The notes: generated by a model not told the origin, from the sequence alone. A stretch of DNA of 64,000 nt from CAYJLB01 sp964370845 (GCA_964370845.1 CAYJLB010000004.1:1-64000), one strand, 5' to 3'. Positions 41,690 to 51,245 are shown, counted from the first letter of the stretch. Made by a program: numbers and translations.

Positions 41690-42030
41690 TAAAATATAGT
41701 AGCTTAATTATAAATCCGATTTGTCGTTACTTTTCCTTAGTATAATATAAATTTCATTATAAATAAAGTAACATGTTGTTTCCAAAAACTTAAAATTTGT
41801 TAATGTTTTTTGAACAACATTTATCGACACTACTATTAATTATAGTGAATTTATCAATAATTACAAGTGTTTTTTCTGTTTTTTTAAATTTTTGACAAAT
41901 TAGAGATTAATATACACAACAAAATAATTAATTTGTCTATTTTGACAAAAACATATGAGAACATTATTATTATATTTGCAGATTGAGATATTAACGTTAA
42001 TTTGTATTTAAATTCTTGTTATAAATAATC
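41690..42030. other. AT-rich intergenic stretch
   Basis: No gene is seen in this stretch. It includes a plus-strand TTGACA (41942-41947) and TATTAT (41965-41970) at 17-base spacing with no downstream gene on that strand. It must also hold the phosphofructokinase promoter on minus. Confidence 0.5.
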
Positions 42031-42077
42031 AAAAAAGTGTGACGACCCATAAAAACAATGTTTCATCACACTTAATA
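42031..42077 (-). terminator. terminator of the transglutaminase-like lipoprotein
   Basis: On minus, AAGTGTGATGA pairs imperfectly with TCGTCACACTT and is followed by TTTTTTG. It shares the GTGTGATGAAAC stem sequence of the family. Confidence 0.65.
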
Positions 42078-42080
42078 ATA

Positions 42081-43526
42081 TTAATATCTTAAAATTAGTT
42101 TTATAGTTCTAAGTGTATCATTTACAATAAAACTAACTTTTTCCACGTCAAATTTATTTTCCGCCAAAGAATGTGCTTCAAGAATTGCTTGAGAAATCTC
42201 TTGATTTGTGAAATATTTTTCAACTATATCATTATAAAGAGTTTGCGTTCCCACGCTTAAATAAACATATTTTTCGCTATTATTTGAAGCTTCTACAAGA
42301 TGCTCAACAAACATTTCACTAGCTTCATCAATTGAGTTTATAACAGCATCATTCTTTACAAAATAATTTGCATCAGTTGAGTATGCATTTGGCAAAGTAT
42401 AAAACGGACTATTATGAATTTCCTGATGAGTGATTTTTATTTCATTTGTGTCAATGCAAAAATAGTCATATTGAATATAATCATCATCTAAACTAGTAAC
42501 AGGATCGTCCCATGTGAGGTCGATATGATACCAATTATTCCCTAACTTCACCATATTCCACATATGTTTTTCAGTACCCGCATAGCCGGTAACTAAAATA
42601 GTTTCTATACCAACTTTACTCGCAAGGTAAGAGAAAGATTTTGCATAACCTTCGCAAACCGCTCTCCCCTCAATCAAAGCACCATAAATCGAATAAGGAT
42701 TTGGTGCATTTAAGTCATAAGTTGTATTTAAAATAATATAATCGTGAAAATACTTTACTTTGTCCCAATCTGTCATTTCACCTGTAATTCCAGCCAAAAT
42801 TTCTTGGGTTTTTAAATCAAGTTCATACAATAAATCATCAGTAGTGTCTTCATCTAACGAATAATCAATTGAAAGAGAAATTGCATCTCCAGTATCAACG
42901 TTTTGCACAACATTTAAAGTTGCATTTCCATCACCATTTTGAATTTGCAAACCTTCAAAATAAGAGTTTTTAATAAGAGAATAAATTTCTTCAACTTCCT
43001 CTAAGGAAATTTTTGTAGGCATTGAAATTGGTGAAATATTCTTCTTAAAAGCCTCTAATAAAACGTGGTAAGTTTGCTCTTGACTATAAGTAAAGTTATA
43101 CAATCTATAATCTAAGTGATTAGTCCAAGTTGGAGCTACAAATTCCTCTGGCAAAGTTATTTCAACAGCAGTGGTTTCTTCTTCAGTATTCTCACTTGAA
43201 CTCTCGATAGTGCTTTCAGTTGTACTTTCAGTAGTGCTTTCGCTAGTTTCAACGCTTGAAGCTACTTCATCAATTTCATTATTGCTTGAAGTAGGAGTTT
43301 CTTCAACAGGAACTGTGATGAAAACTTCCGAAGAACTTTTGGTTTCTTCAGTGCCAGAAGTTCCGTTTACAAGGTTTTCAGCTTGAGAATTTGAGGAAGT
43401 ATTGTTAGTAACTTCAACATCGTTATCAATATTATTTCCAGTTTGACAAGCGGCAAATAATAAGCATACCGAAAGGCAAAGTGCTAAAAAACCTCCGAGT
43501 TTCCCATTCATTTTGCTTGAATTCAT
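42081..43526 (-). CDS. transglutaminase-like lipoprotein
   Basis: 481 residues. Signal peptide with lipobox (LLFAAC, Cys27) predicts lipid anchoring outside the membrane. Residues about 28-125 are a Ser/Thr/Glu-rich linker. A transglutaminase-like domain follows with Cys in GRAVCEGYA (about 289), His in TEKHMWNMV (about 319) and Asp in WYHIDLTWDDP (about 333). About 130 further C-terminal residues have no recognised family. It shares domain order and triad motifs with the 292-residue protein at 11082 but is longer. ATG follows GGAGG. It appears to be transcribed alone, and its substrate is unknown. Confidence 0.87.
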   Translation of the reverse strand: MNSSKMNGKLGGFLALCLSVCLLFAACQTGNNIDNDVEVTNNTSSNSQAENLVNGTSGTEETKSSSEVFITVPVEETPTSSNNEIDEVASSVETSESTTESTTESTIESSSENTEEETTAVEITLPEEFVAPTWTNHLDYRLYNFTYSQEQTYHVLLEAFKKNISPISMPTKISLEEVEEIYSLIKNSYFEGLQIQNGDGNATLNVVQNVDTGDAISLSIDYSLDEDTTDDLLYELDLKTQEILAGITGEMTDWDKVKYFHDYIILNTTYDLNAPNPYSIYGALIEGRAVCEGYAKSFSYLASKVGIETILVTGYAGTEKHMWNMVKLGNNWYHIDLTWDDPVTSLDDDYIQYDYFCIDTNEIKITHQEIHNSPFYTLPNAYSTDANYFVKNDAVINSIDEASEMFVEHLVEASNNSEKYVYLSVGTQTLYNDIVEKYFTNQEISQAILEAHSLAENKFDVEKVSFIVNDTLRTIKLILRY

Positions 43527-43582
43527 TTTTTTCCTCCAATTATATTAAGAACAAAGACTATTAGTGAATTTATAGTGAGTGA

Positions 43583-44902
43583 TTAATTAGTATCAAATTT
43601 CATTTTACTGATTTTTAATTTGTCAATTTTGTTTTCATCTGTTGAAAGCACTGTGAAAGTTAAATCTTCAAATACTACAGTAGGACATTCGTTTTCCTTA
43701 GGAATATGCCCAAGTAAATCGATAACAAGACCGCCTATAGTGTCATAATCATGGTCTTCAGGTAGGTTATGTGATAACATTTCCATAACTTCTTCTGGAC
43801 TTGTATTACCTAAAACTTCATATTCATAATCATTTATCTTTACGATTTCTTCCACTTCATCATCGTATTCATCTTGAATATTTCCCACAATGGATTCAAT
43901 AATATCTTCAAGAGTAATTATCCCCGAAGTTCCGCCATATTCGTCTACAACAACTGCAATATGAGCTTTATTTTCGGTAAATTCTTTAAACAAAGCGCCG
44001 CAAAGGTTTGTTTTAGGTATATACATAATATCTCGAATGTAATCTTTAACAGAGAGTTCTTCCGAAACTTCTCCACCAATTAATTTAAGTAAATCTTTAA
44101 CATAAACAACACCGATTACGTTATCAATGCTATTTTCATACACAGGTATTCTTGAAAAGCCTTCCTCAATTGCAATAGAAACAAGTTCATTTATTTTAGC
44201 ATTTTTTTCTACCGCAACAACTTCCGTTCTATGTGTCATAACATCATAAACAGTTAATTCATCAAAGTCAAAAATGTTATTTATCATTTCTTTTTGACTT
44301 TCTTCAATCGCACCCGTTTCGTTTACAGCATCAACCATCATTAGGATTTCTTCTTCTGTAACAGTGTCTTTAGTTTCCCCTGTTGACAGTCCTAAGATTT
44401 TGGAAAGGACAAAAGTTAATCCCGCTATTATTTTTTCAATAGGTGTAATTAAAATAATGAAACCGTTAAGCAATCCCGCTATATTATATGGAAATCTCTC
44501 ATTATATTTCCTTGCCATCTTTTTTGGGATAGTGCTTGAAAAAGTTACAATCGCAATTGTTGACAAAAGAATTAATGCGATAATTGAAATTCCATTTGCT
44601 AAAGTGTCATTATGAATTAAACCATTAAAATATTCACTAGTTACGGAATAAAAAGTTATCGTTACAATAAATGTCACAATCACCGTTGTTATTGACTTAA
44701 AAATAGATATTGAAACCAATAATCTATTCGGTTTTGAGATTAAATTTAATAATCTCCTCGCTTTTTTATCATTTTCTGCGTATTTTTTTACCTTGCTGTC
44801 ATTTACTTCAATAACAGCATACTCACAGGCAGTTATAAACGCCTTTAGTAGCAAAAATGCCACCGCCGCAATTATACCGCCCCACATTCGACCTTCGTCC
44901 AA
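43583..44902 (-). CDS. CorC/HlyC (CNNM/DUF21-CBS) transporter-type protein
   Basis: 439 residues from the TTG that lies eight bases after GGAGG; the upstream TTG at 44917 contains that site. Residues about 1-175 are a DUF21 membrane domain with four helices. A CBS pair follows (about 205-325; MTHRTEVVAVEKNAKINELV, then GGTSGIITLEDIIESIVG), and a CorC_HlyC domain ends the protein (about 345-435). The family is linked to magnesium/cobalt efflux and, in older literature, haemolysin. The ion cannot be read from sequence. It is monocistronic on minus. Confidence 0.9.
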   Translation of the reverse strand: MDEGRMWGGIIAAVAFLLLKAFITACEYAVIEVNDSKVKKYAENDKKARRLLNLISKPNRLLVSISIFKSITTVIVTFIVTITFYSVTSEYFNGLIHNDTLANGISIIALILLSTIAIVTFSSTIPKKMARKYNERFPYNIAGLLNGFIILITPIEKIIAGLTFVLSKILGLSTGETKDTVTEEEILMMVDAVNETGAIEESQKEMINNIFDFDELTVYDVMTHRTEVVAVEKNAKINELVSIAIEEGFSRIPVYENSIDNVIGVVYVKDLLKLIGGEVSEELSVKDYIRDIMYIPKTNLCGALFKEFTENKAHIAVVVDEYGGTSGIITLEDIIESIVGNIQDEYDDEVEEIVKINDYEYEVLGNTSPEEVMEMLSHNLPEDHDYDTIGGLVIDLLGHIPKENECPTVVFEDLTFTVLSTDENKIDKLKISKMKFDTN

Positions 44903-45036
44903 AATTCTCTCCTCCAATTTACTCTTTTAGTTTATACTCTATAGCATATTTTGTCAATTAATATTTAATAACAAAATACTATATTTAATTACAATACGGT
45001 TACAAAATTTTACTTTTTAATATCAATTACTACACT

Positions 45037-45843
45037 TTATTCAACTAGTTTTTCTAATTTTGCAGTAGTCACATCTAACACTTCATACAGTTTTAAATCG
45101 GGTTTTTCAAAGTAAGCATTATTAACTGTGATAACATTATTATTTTCAAAAGCTGTTAAAGCAAGTATTTCTTCAGGAAGATTTTCAGTANNNNNNNNNN
45201 AAATAGTGAACAAATCTCCCGCTAAAGAGTCCCCAGTTCCAACATACATATCTTCACTCATTATATATAAATAAGAAATATCAAAATTATTATCCTCCGC
45301 CTCTTTAAAAGCACGGTCAAATTCCGACAAAGTTTCATTGGTTTTTTCTATATAATAACTATTACCAAAGAACATAAGCGAAAACATTGCGTATTGGTCG
45401 AGATACTCATAAACCCCTCTAGGCGAAGCTTGATTAATCACTTTTATCCCAGCGGATTCTATAGCAGATAAATCAGTTAAAGCTATAGGATTTTGTGTAA
45501 CCACTAATTCCGGTTTTGCATCTATTATTGCTTGAATGTCAGGATTTACAGGACTTCCATAACTTTTAACCCCACTTATTGAACTACAATAATCAGAAAC
45601 ACCCACCAAACTGCTTTCAAACCCAAAGGAAATAATTATTTCCGTATAAGCTGGCGAAAGGGAAATAACCGATTTAGGCGGTTCTTCAAAATCAATATTT
45701 TCCACCATTACAGGAAAATTTACACTTTCAAGATATTGAACTTCAAGCTCACCATTATACTCCTCTATAGGAGTACAAGCGGTCAATATAGTAGCAATTA
45801 TTATTAGGATAGAAATTGCTTTAATTCTTTTAAATCTTTTCAT
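45037..45843 (-). CDS. BtuF/FhuD-like ABC substrate-binding lipoprotein, interrupted by an assembly gap
   Basis: Lipoprotein signal with lipobox ILTAC (Cys23). The N-lobe is typical of class III binding proteins: PKSVISLSPAYTEIIISFG (about 57), YGSPVNPDIQAIIDAKPELVV (about 95) and a long linker helix near 150. The ten-N run falls in the C-lobe after GDSLAGDLFTI. Family members usually have about 40-50 residues (G-x-N, then ENIxxLxPDVI) between this point and the following segment TENLPEEILALTAF. Real sequence is therefore probably missing, and the 268-residue product is an artefact. Ligand would be a metal chelate, siderophore or corrinoid; no transporter genes are beside it. Confidence 0.75.
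   Translation of the reverse strand: MKRFKRIKAISILIIIATILTACTPIEEYNGELEVQYLESVNFPVMVENIDFEEPPKSVISLSPAYTEIIISFGFESSLVGVSDYCSSISGVKSYGSPVNPDIQAIIDAKPELVVTQNPIALTDLSAIESAGIKVINQASPRGVYEYLDQYAMFSLMFFGNSYYIEKTNETLSEFDRAFKEAEDNNFDISYLYIMSEDMYVGTGDSLAGDLFTIXXXXTENLPEEILALTAFENNNVITVNNAYFEKPDLKLYEVLDVTTAKLEKLVE
45191..45200. other. assembly gap (10 N)
   Basis: Ten ambiguous bases lie within the binding-protein gene. The number is a scaffold placeholder, so the true length is unknown. Confidence 0.98.
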
Positions 45844-45983
45844 ATTATAGCTTAAAATTTACCTCCTTATAATTACTTAGATACAATTATACAATATTTT
45901 ATGTGAAAAATCAATGTAAAAATCGTGAAATTATCTAAAATTCAACAACTTTTATTAGTTATCTAGCTTAAAAAAAGTAAAAA

Positions 45984-48611
45984 TTAAAGAATTTTTCCAC
46001 AAAACCAACCCGAACCCCAGCCCGCTGCCCAAATTAAACTTTCGTCATAAGGGTCAAATTTAACATCTACGATTTTATCAGATTGAGCAAGACCTTTATT
46101 AATTTTAATAAAAGTTTCTCCGCCATTTTTAGATAAATACACTCCAGGATTAATAAATTTATCTAAAAAACCAGATTTTTGTGCTCCAACCACAACCATT
46201 ATTAATTTTTGATTCAATGGAGAAGTTTCAACTTGCCATATTGTGTGGGCTTTAAATATTTTCTCCCAACTTTCACCGTTGTTTGTGCTTTTGAAAACTC
46301 CGCCTTTTTCATACTCTCCATCGGGACGACCACTACAAACATAAATTGTCTTGCTATTTTTATCAATTGCAATATCATTTACACATTCAATATCAGGAAT
46401 ATGAATTTTACGCCAGCTATCACCTTTATTTTCGCTTACAAATAAACCTCCGCCAACATTATTTAATGCAGCATACAAAATATTTGGATTATCAGTGTGC
46501 ATTTCAAGTCTACGAACGCTTGCGTTTTCGGGGAAATTTTCATTTGCTCCCTCCCAAGTGTATCCTCCATCGAAGGAGCGTAACACTCCATAACAGCCTT
46601 TTGTAAGCGGAATTCCAAGCCCTGTTCCTACTTCGGAAATCCTGTCATAAATACAGCAAAAATACATATTTTCGGGTGTAATTGGGTCAATAAGCAAAGA
46701 ATATTGAGTACAAACGGTTTGCCAAGGGTTATTGTCCTCATCAAAAATTTTCGCAATATTTTTCCACGTTTTACCTCCGTCCAAACTGCGTCTTAATTCA
46801 CCTCTATGCTCTTGCCTACTAATTAAAGTGTAAATTATATCAGGATTTTTAGGGTGAACAGCAACTGTGGAAATAGAATGAGCACCGTCATCATTGTTTT
46901 GTCCGTCAATTTGCTGAAGGGGGATTTTTGTAATATCTGTTTCTAACCTAAAATTCACAGTTTGCCATAACCCGTGTTCACCTGTACAAAATAATCGTCT
47001 CCCTTTTACTCCTGTTTCATGAAGCATAAAACGTCCTGGCAAATTGCTTGCTCCGCGACCTATCCATAAGCCATCTTCATTTTTGTAATCGTCAATTTGA
47101 GCAAAAGTCTTGCATTTATCCGTTGAAATCAAAGTTTGTTGGTCAACTTCAATATAAACACTTCCGTCAAGCCCAACTTTCACAAACCTATTCCCAACAG
47201 GCTCATTGCACTTATCCATATATGGTTGCAAGTGTGCAAATTCCATATTTGCACCAATGGGATTATCTCTTTTTGTCCAGTATTCATCGTTGAAACTTTC
47301 AATCCAGTATTTCCCAAATCTCGCGGTACAATCCCATTTTTCACCACAATTAAAAGTTGACCAAAGTTCACCTGGACCAAAAGTTCTATCATGCTTTTTG
47401 TTGTAAGCAATATGAATTTCATTTTTGTCTAAAGGATTTACTGCTATAAAATTGAAAATTGGCAGAATATCTTTTGGAAGCTTAGTAAATTTTCCTTTAG
47501 CCTCCTCAATTGTCATTGAAAACCAGTAAGAAATCGCCTTGTAATACTGCATTAAGTTTAACTCGTCAGTTAACTGGCTCATATCAATTCGTAAATTCCC
47601 ACTTATATCTTTCCAACTCTCACCAAAATCTTCGCTTATGAAAATTCCGCCTTTGCTGTCTACTGTATCAAATTTATCAATATATACAGTTTGCTCAATT
47701 AGATATAAATAAACCTTATTTTCTTTTTTGTCATAAAAATAGGTTAAATCTCGTGGTAAATTATTTGGTAAATTAGCACTTTTTTCTTCCCAACTTTCAC
47801 CGCCATCAAAACTTATATAAACTCCACGATTTGTAGCCATAATAACTTGTGAACTCTCCATTGGATTAACGATTATTTTACAAACATCTGTATCTTTTGG
47901 AAGTCCTTTTGTAATTTTTATCCAAGTTTCACCTTTATCCAAGGTTTTCCAAATATGTCCGTATTCAGCAAATTTGAATTTCGTTCCCTCAGGTTTTCTC
48001 TCTGATTTATGATAATCTTTAACATTTAAAAAATCACCCGCACCGACAAACCAAATATTATCATTATTAGGGTCAACAGCAAGCTCGCTATGCCTACTTC
48101 CAAGCTGTTCAAAATACCAACCTCCAACAAAAGAATCTGGGTCAATTTTTCCGTCGCTATTGTTATTAGCAAGAGATGATTCACTGTTTATTTGCTCAAA
48201 ATCAATTTCTACATTCTCTTTTTCCTCATTAATTTGCTTATAACTTTTGCCAAGTTCTTTGATTTTAGTCCAAGTTTTTCCGCGATCTAATGTTTTATAA
48301 ACCCAGCCATTCCAATCAATAGCCATTCCGAAATCGGGATTTTGATAAGAAAATTCAATGTCCAAAACCCTTTTCATCTCATCGCCTAATCCGTCGTAGT
48401 CCTTTATAGATTGCCAAGAATTACCCTTATCCCACGTCCCATAACTAATATGCATATCGGGAGCAAGAAACATAACCTTTTCATCGGTAGGGTGAAGCCA
48501 CATTTTTTCACAATACCCAGCCATACAAGGTCCAAAGGGGTTCCATTTTACACTTTCATCAGATTTAATTTTCTCCGTTCTTATTTTATCCCAAAAATCA
48601 TTATTAAACAA
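45984..48611 (-). CDS. Asp-box (BNR) repeat beta-propeller protein, cytosolic
   Basis: 875 residues from the TTG seven bases after GGAGG; a GTG at 48644 gives a longer frame spanning that site. No signal peptide or membrane helix is present. At least eleven Asp-boxes (S/T-x-D/N-x-G-x-T/S-W) are spread over the length, such as TLDRGKTW, TLDKGETW, SFDGGESW, SEDFGESW, SLDGGKTW, SFDGGYTW, SENKGDSW and STNNGESW. This predicts one or two seven-bladed propellers as in GH74 or sortilin-like proteins, which are usually extracellular. The catalytic residues of sialidases are not recognisable. Function unknown; glycan processing is possible. Confidence 0.8.
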   Translation of the reverse strand: MFNNDFWDKIRTEKIKSDESVKWNPFGPCMAGYCEKMWLHPTDEKVMFLAPDMHISYGTWDKGNSWQSIKDYDGLGDEMKRVLDIEFSYQNPDFGMAIDWNGWVYKTLDRGKTWTKIKELGKSYKQINEEKENVEIDFEQINSESSLANNNSDGKIDPDSFVGGWYFEQLGSRHSELAVDPNNDNIWFVGAGDFLNVKDYHKSERKPEGTKFKFAEYGHIWKTLDKGETWIKITKGLPKDTDVCKIIVNPMESSQVIMATNRGVYISFDGGESWEEKSANLPNNLPRDLTYFYDKKENKVYLYLIEQTVYIDKFDTVDSKGGIFISEDFGESWKDISGNLRIDMSQLTDELNLMQYYKAISYWFSMTIEEAKGKFTKLPKDILPIFNFIAVNPLDKNEIHIAYNKKHDRTFGPGELWSTFNCGEKWDCTARFGKYWIESFNDEYWTKRDNPIGANMEFAHLQPYMDKCNEPVGNRFVKVGLDGSVYIEVDQQTLISTDKCKTFAQIDDYKNEDGLWIGRGASNLPGRFMLHETGVKGRRLFCTGEHGLWQTVNFRLETDITKIPLQQIDGQNNDDGAHSISTVAVHPKNPDIIYTLISRQEHRGELRRSLDGGKTWKNIAKIFDEDNNPWQTVCTQYSLLIDPITPENMYFCCIYDRISEVGTGLGIPLTKGCYGVLRSFDGGYTWEGANENFPENASVRRLEMHTDNPNILYAALNNVGGGLFVSENKGDSWRKIHIPDIECVNDIAIDKNSKTIYVCSGRPDGEYEKGGVFKSTNNGESWEKIFKAHTIWQVETSPLNQKLIMVVVGAQKSGFLDKFINPGVYLSKNGGETFIKINKGLAQSDKIVDVKFDPYDESLIWAAGWGSGWFCGKIL

Positions 48612-48790
48612 AGCCAAAACCTCCACATTTTGTAAAATTAACACAATAAATTAACAACATAGATATATAATATTACTTTTCAACACAAATTTCAAGTGAA
48701 TTCATAATAAATTTATAAAAATAATTGAAAAATTATACCGTCTTGTGTTACAATAGACTTAGTTATAAAAAATTGAAAGGAAAAGAGTTC

Positions 48791-49252
48791 ATGAGAAAAT
48801 ATTATCCTTCTAAAATGTCATTATTCGCCTTGCGGGTGATTTTCTTTGTTTTTGTCGTCGGCATTATTGTCACGTCCAATATCGTTATTGACGAATTCTT
48901 CCTACTTCGTGACATTTTGTGTTTATCCCTAGTTTCTATTTATGTTGCAATATTTTTCGTATATCTTCCGTTGTATTATAAGAAAGCGACTTACATTGTT
49001 GGAAAAAATCAAATTATTATTAATTCGGGAGTGTTCTTTCTTACGCAAAGAATAATAAGTTGCAATTCCCTTGTTTATGCAACCCATTTAAAACCACCAC
49101 TTTCAAGAAAGTTCGCGTGGGAATTTATAATAATCAACGCTTTAGGTGGAAGTCTTGTCCTTTCGTTACTTTCAAGCAAGGACGCAAAGGAGATTTATAC
49201 TTTTTTGACAAAATTAATTGAGAGCAACAATAATCTAGAAGGGACAAAATAA
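48791..49252 (+). CDS. PH-domain (bPH2/YdbS-like) membrane protein
   Basis: 153 residues from the ATG after AAGGAAAAGAGTTC. Two membrane helices (about 12-32 and 38-58) precede a bacterial PH domain of the bPH2 type, YIVGKNQIIINSGVFFLTQRIISCNSLVYA. It pairs with the larger bPH2 protein 36 bases downstream, as in the YdbS-YdbT pair of Bacillus. In Bacillus that pair has been linked to envelope stress and resistance to the peptide amylocyclicin; here this is inference. Confidence 0.8.
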   Translation: MRKYYPSKMSLFALRVIFFVFVVGIIVTSNIVIDEFFLLRDILCLSLVSIYVAIFFVYLPLYYKKATYIVGKNQIIINSGVFFLTQRIISCNSLVYATHLKPPLSRKFAWEFIIINALGGSLVLSLLSSKDAKEIYTFLTKLIESNNNLEGTK

Positions 49253-49288
49253 AGTTCACTAATTCTACAGAAAGGAATTGCAAAATCA

Positions 49289-50734
49289 ATGGAAAAGAAT
49301 TTTTTTAACGAGCACCAAATTAAAATTTTCTCCTACACAACAACTTACTTTTGGCTTTTGCTAATTCCAATTGTAAGAGGGCTTTTTTCCTTGAGAGGTG
49401 ATTTAATTAGCTGGTTTTTCGGAGTTTGGGTGGATTTACTTGCTCTTGGATTTATTTTTCTTTTTGCTTTTATTCAATGGAAAAATGTGAAAATTTCTAT
49501 AGAAAATAATAAAATTACTTGCAAAAGCGGAATTTTTATAAAAAAATACTATTCTATTCCTTTTGAAAAAGTGACATCTTATTATTTAGTTTCAAATTAT
49601 TTCCTTAAAAAAATTAATGTACAAGATGTTTTGATTGACACAAATCACGGAAGTCGAAGCAAATTCGATTTATCTTTAAAATTAAGCGTTAAACACTCAG
49701 ATAAATTGCTTGAAACTTTGAAAGAGAATAATGTTTCAAAGTTTGAAAACAGCTATAGCCAGAACAGGTTTTTTCTTTTTGCATTTTCAGCTATTTTTTC
49801 CGATACCTTATCGGGAGTTTTGATTATTGCCACAACAATTTATCAAATAGGGAGATACATTGAAAATGAACTTTTTGACAATCTCCTTGAAAAAAGGTAT
49901 GAGTTACAGGAAATAATCCAAGAAAACGTTACCGCTGTCGCCACTTTTATAGCTTTAGTTTTCGTCGGTTCATGGCTTTTATCCTTTGTTTTAAATTTAC
50001 TCAAAAACAAAGAATTTAATGTCTCACGTTTTCAAAAAGAATTAATAATCTCTAGTGGCTTTGTTACAAAAAAAGTTAAAACTATAAATATTTCGAAAAT
50101 CAACTTTATTTCCTATAAACAAAATATCCTTTCCAAAATATTTAAATTTTCTTCGGTAAAAGTTGATTGCACAGGCTTTGGAAAGGCAAAAAGAGAAACT
50201 CCTCTTTTAATTCCTATTTCAACAAACGAAAAAAGCACTTTGGCAACAAAAAAATTGCTGCCTGAATTTGACTTGCCCAAAATTAAAATTAACGTTCCAA
50301 AAAGACATATAAAAAGGTTTTTATGGTTTCCGCTATTTTTTATAATTTTAATTCCAATTTTAATTTATGTAGCAGTTAGAATTTTCCCAATAATTTCACC
50401 TTTAGCGTTATTTTTACTTATCGCTGCTGAAATTCCTTTTTTGTGGTTTTTGATTGTAAGGATTATTGCCGCTCTTTTGACTGGCATTGGTATAGAAAAG
50501 GATTATTTAGTTTTGTCATATTCAGATTATTACGCTTTTAATAAAGTTGTCATTCACAAAGATAAAATTGCAAAAATCAAGGTTACAAAAACTCCTTTAC
50601 AACGATATTCTGGACTTTGTACACTAAATTTTTACACAAAATCCGAAAAAGGGAGTGTCCATAAAGTTAAGCATCTACGCGAAAAAGAGGTTTTCTCGCT
50701 GTTATCTGACAATTTTGACAGCGTTTTTCACTAA
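49289..50734 (+). CDS. PH-domain (bPH2/YdbT-like) membrane protein
   Basis: 481 residues, close to YdbT (493). Three PH-like modules alternate with pairs of membrane helices: ISIENNKITCKSGIFIKKYYSIPFEKV (about 70), NVSRFQKELIISSGFVTKKVKTINI (about 250) and EKDYLVLSYSDYYAFNKVVIHKDKI (about 405). Helices lie at about 15-65, 165-230 and 345-395. ATG follows GAAAGGAATTGCAAAATCA. The role is unknown but is shared with the small partner gene upstream. Confidence 0.82.
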   Translation: MEKNFFNEHQIKIFSYTTTYFWLLLIPIVRGLFSLRGDLISWFFGVWVDLLALGFIFLFAFIQWKNVKISIENNKITCKSGIFIKKYYSIPFEKVTSYYLVSNYFLKKINVQDVLIDTNHGSRSKFDLSLKLSVKHSDKLLETLKENNVSKFENSYSQNRFFLFAFSAIFSDTLSGVLIIATTIYQIGRYIENELFDNLLEKRYELQEIIQENVTAVATFIALVFVGSWLLSFVLNLLKNKEFNVSRFQKELIISSGFVTKKVKTINISKINFISYKQNILSKIFKFSSVKVDCTGFGKAKRETPLLIPISTNEKSTLATKKLLPEFDLPKIKINVPKRHIKRFLWFPLFFIILIPILIYVAVRIFPIISPLALFLLIAAEIPFLWFLIVRIIAALLTGIGIEKDYLVLSYSDYYAFNKVVIHKDKIAKIKVTKTPLQRYSGLCTLNFYTKSEKGSVHKVKHLREKEVFSLLSDNFDSVFH

Positions 50735-50799
50735 AAATTCAATTTCGAATTGCGTTTTATTGTAATATTTCCCAATTATAAAAAAATGTAAAAAAAGTG

Positions 50800-50828
50800 T
50801 TGACTTTTATGTTAATTGGTAGTATAAT
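50800..50828 (+). promoter_or_regulatory. promoter of the tRNA-Met/Glu cluster
   Basis: TTGACT (50800-50805) and TATAAT (50823-50828) with 17-base spacing, 22 bases before tRNA-Met. Confidence 0.8.
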
Positions 50829-50849
50829 AAATTAGTCGCTTAGAGATGT

Positions 50850-50926
50850 GGCGGTATAGCTCAGCTGGCTAGAGCATTCGGTTCATACCCGGAGGGTCGT
50901 AGGTTCAAATCCCACTGCCGCTACCA
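50850..50926 (+). tRNA. tRNA-Met (CAT), elongator type
   Basis: Acceptor GGCGGTA/TGCCGCT (two wobble pairs), D-arm TAGCTCAGCTGGCTAGAGC, anticodon loop TTCATAC, T-loop GTTCAAATC and encoded CCA. The anticodon arm CGGTTCATACCCG is like elongator tRNA-Met rather than tRNA-Ile2. Confidence 0.9.
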
Positions 50927-50952
50927 AACGACATTTCTTAAAAAGCATTTAT

Positions 50953-51027
50953 GGCCCGTTGGTCAAGAGGTTAAGACACCGCCCTTTCACGGCGGAATCA
51001 TGGGTTCGATTCCCGTACGGGTCACCA
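50953..51027 (+). tRNA. tRNA-Glu (TTC), copy 1
   Basis: Acceptor GGCCCGT/ACGGGTC, anticodon loop CTTTCAC (anticodon TTC), T-loop GTTCGATTC and encoded CCA. Confidence 0.93.
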
Positions 51028-51064
51028 AAGAACATAACCCTAAAGGTTGTGTTCTTTCATTTTA
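51028..51064 (+). terminator. hairpin after tRNA-Glu copy 1
   Basis: AAGAACATAACC pairs with GGTTGTGTTCTT; the tail CATTTTAC is only partly T-rich, so readthrough to copy 2 is possible. Confidence 0.55.
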
Positions 51065-51118
51065 CTAAATTCATCATTTGTTTTTAGTGCCTGTAATGCT
51101 TTTTATTAAATTTAATAT

Positions 51119-51193
51119 GGCCCGTTGGTCAAGAGGTTAAGACACCGCCCTTTCACGGCGGAATCATGGGTTCGATTCCCGTACGGGTCACCA
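51119..51193 (+). tRNA. tRNA-Glu (TTC), copy 2
   Basis: Identical to copy 1 over all 75 bases as read. It lies 91 bases downstream and has its own flanking hairpin. Confidence 0.93.
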
Positions 51194-51227
51194 AAGAACA
51201 CAATCATATGATTGTGTTCTTTTTTTA
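51194..51227 (+). terminator. terminator of the tRNA-Met/Glu cluster
   Basis: AAGAACACAATCAT/ATGATTGTGTTCTT is a perfect stem and is followed by TTTTTT. Confidence 0.85.
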
Positions 51228-51245
51228 TACTTGTCCACAATTAGG

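Noticed and set aside
47048..47422. Cluster of overlapping frames opposite and within the Asp-box gene
   Set aside because: They have no ribosome binding sites and the minus-strand frame is one uninterrupted repeat protein; these are shadows.
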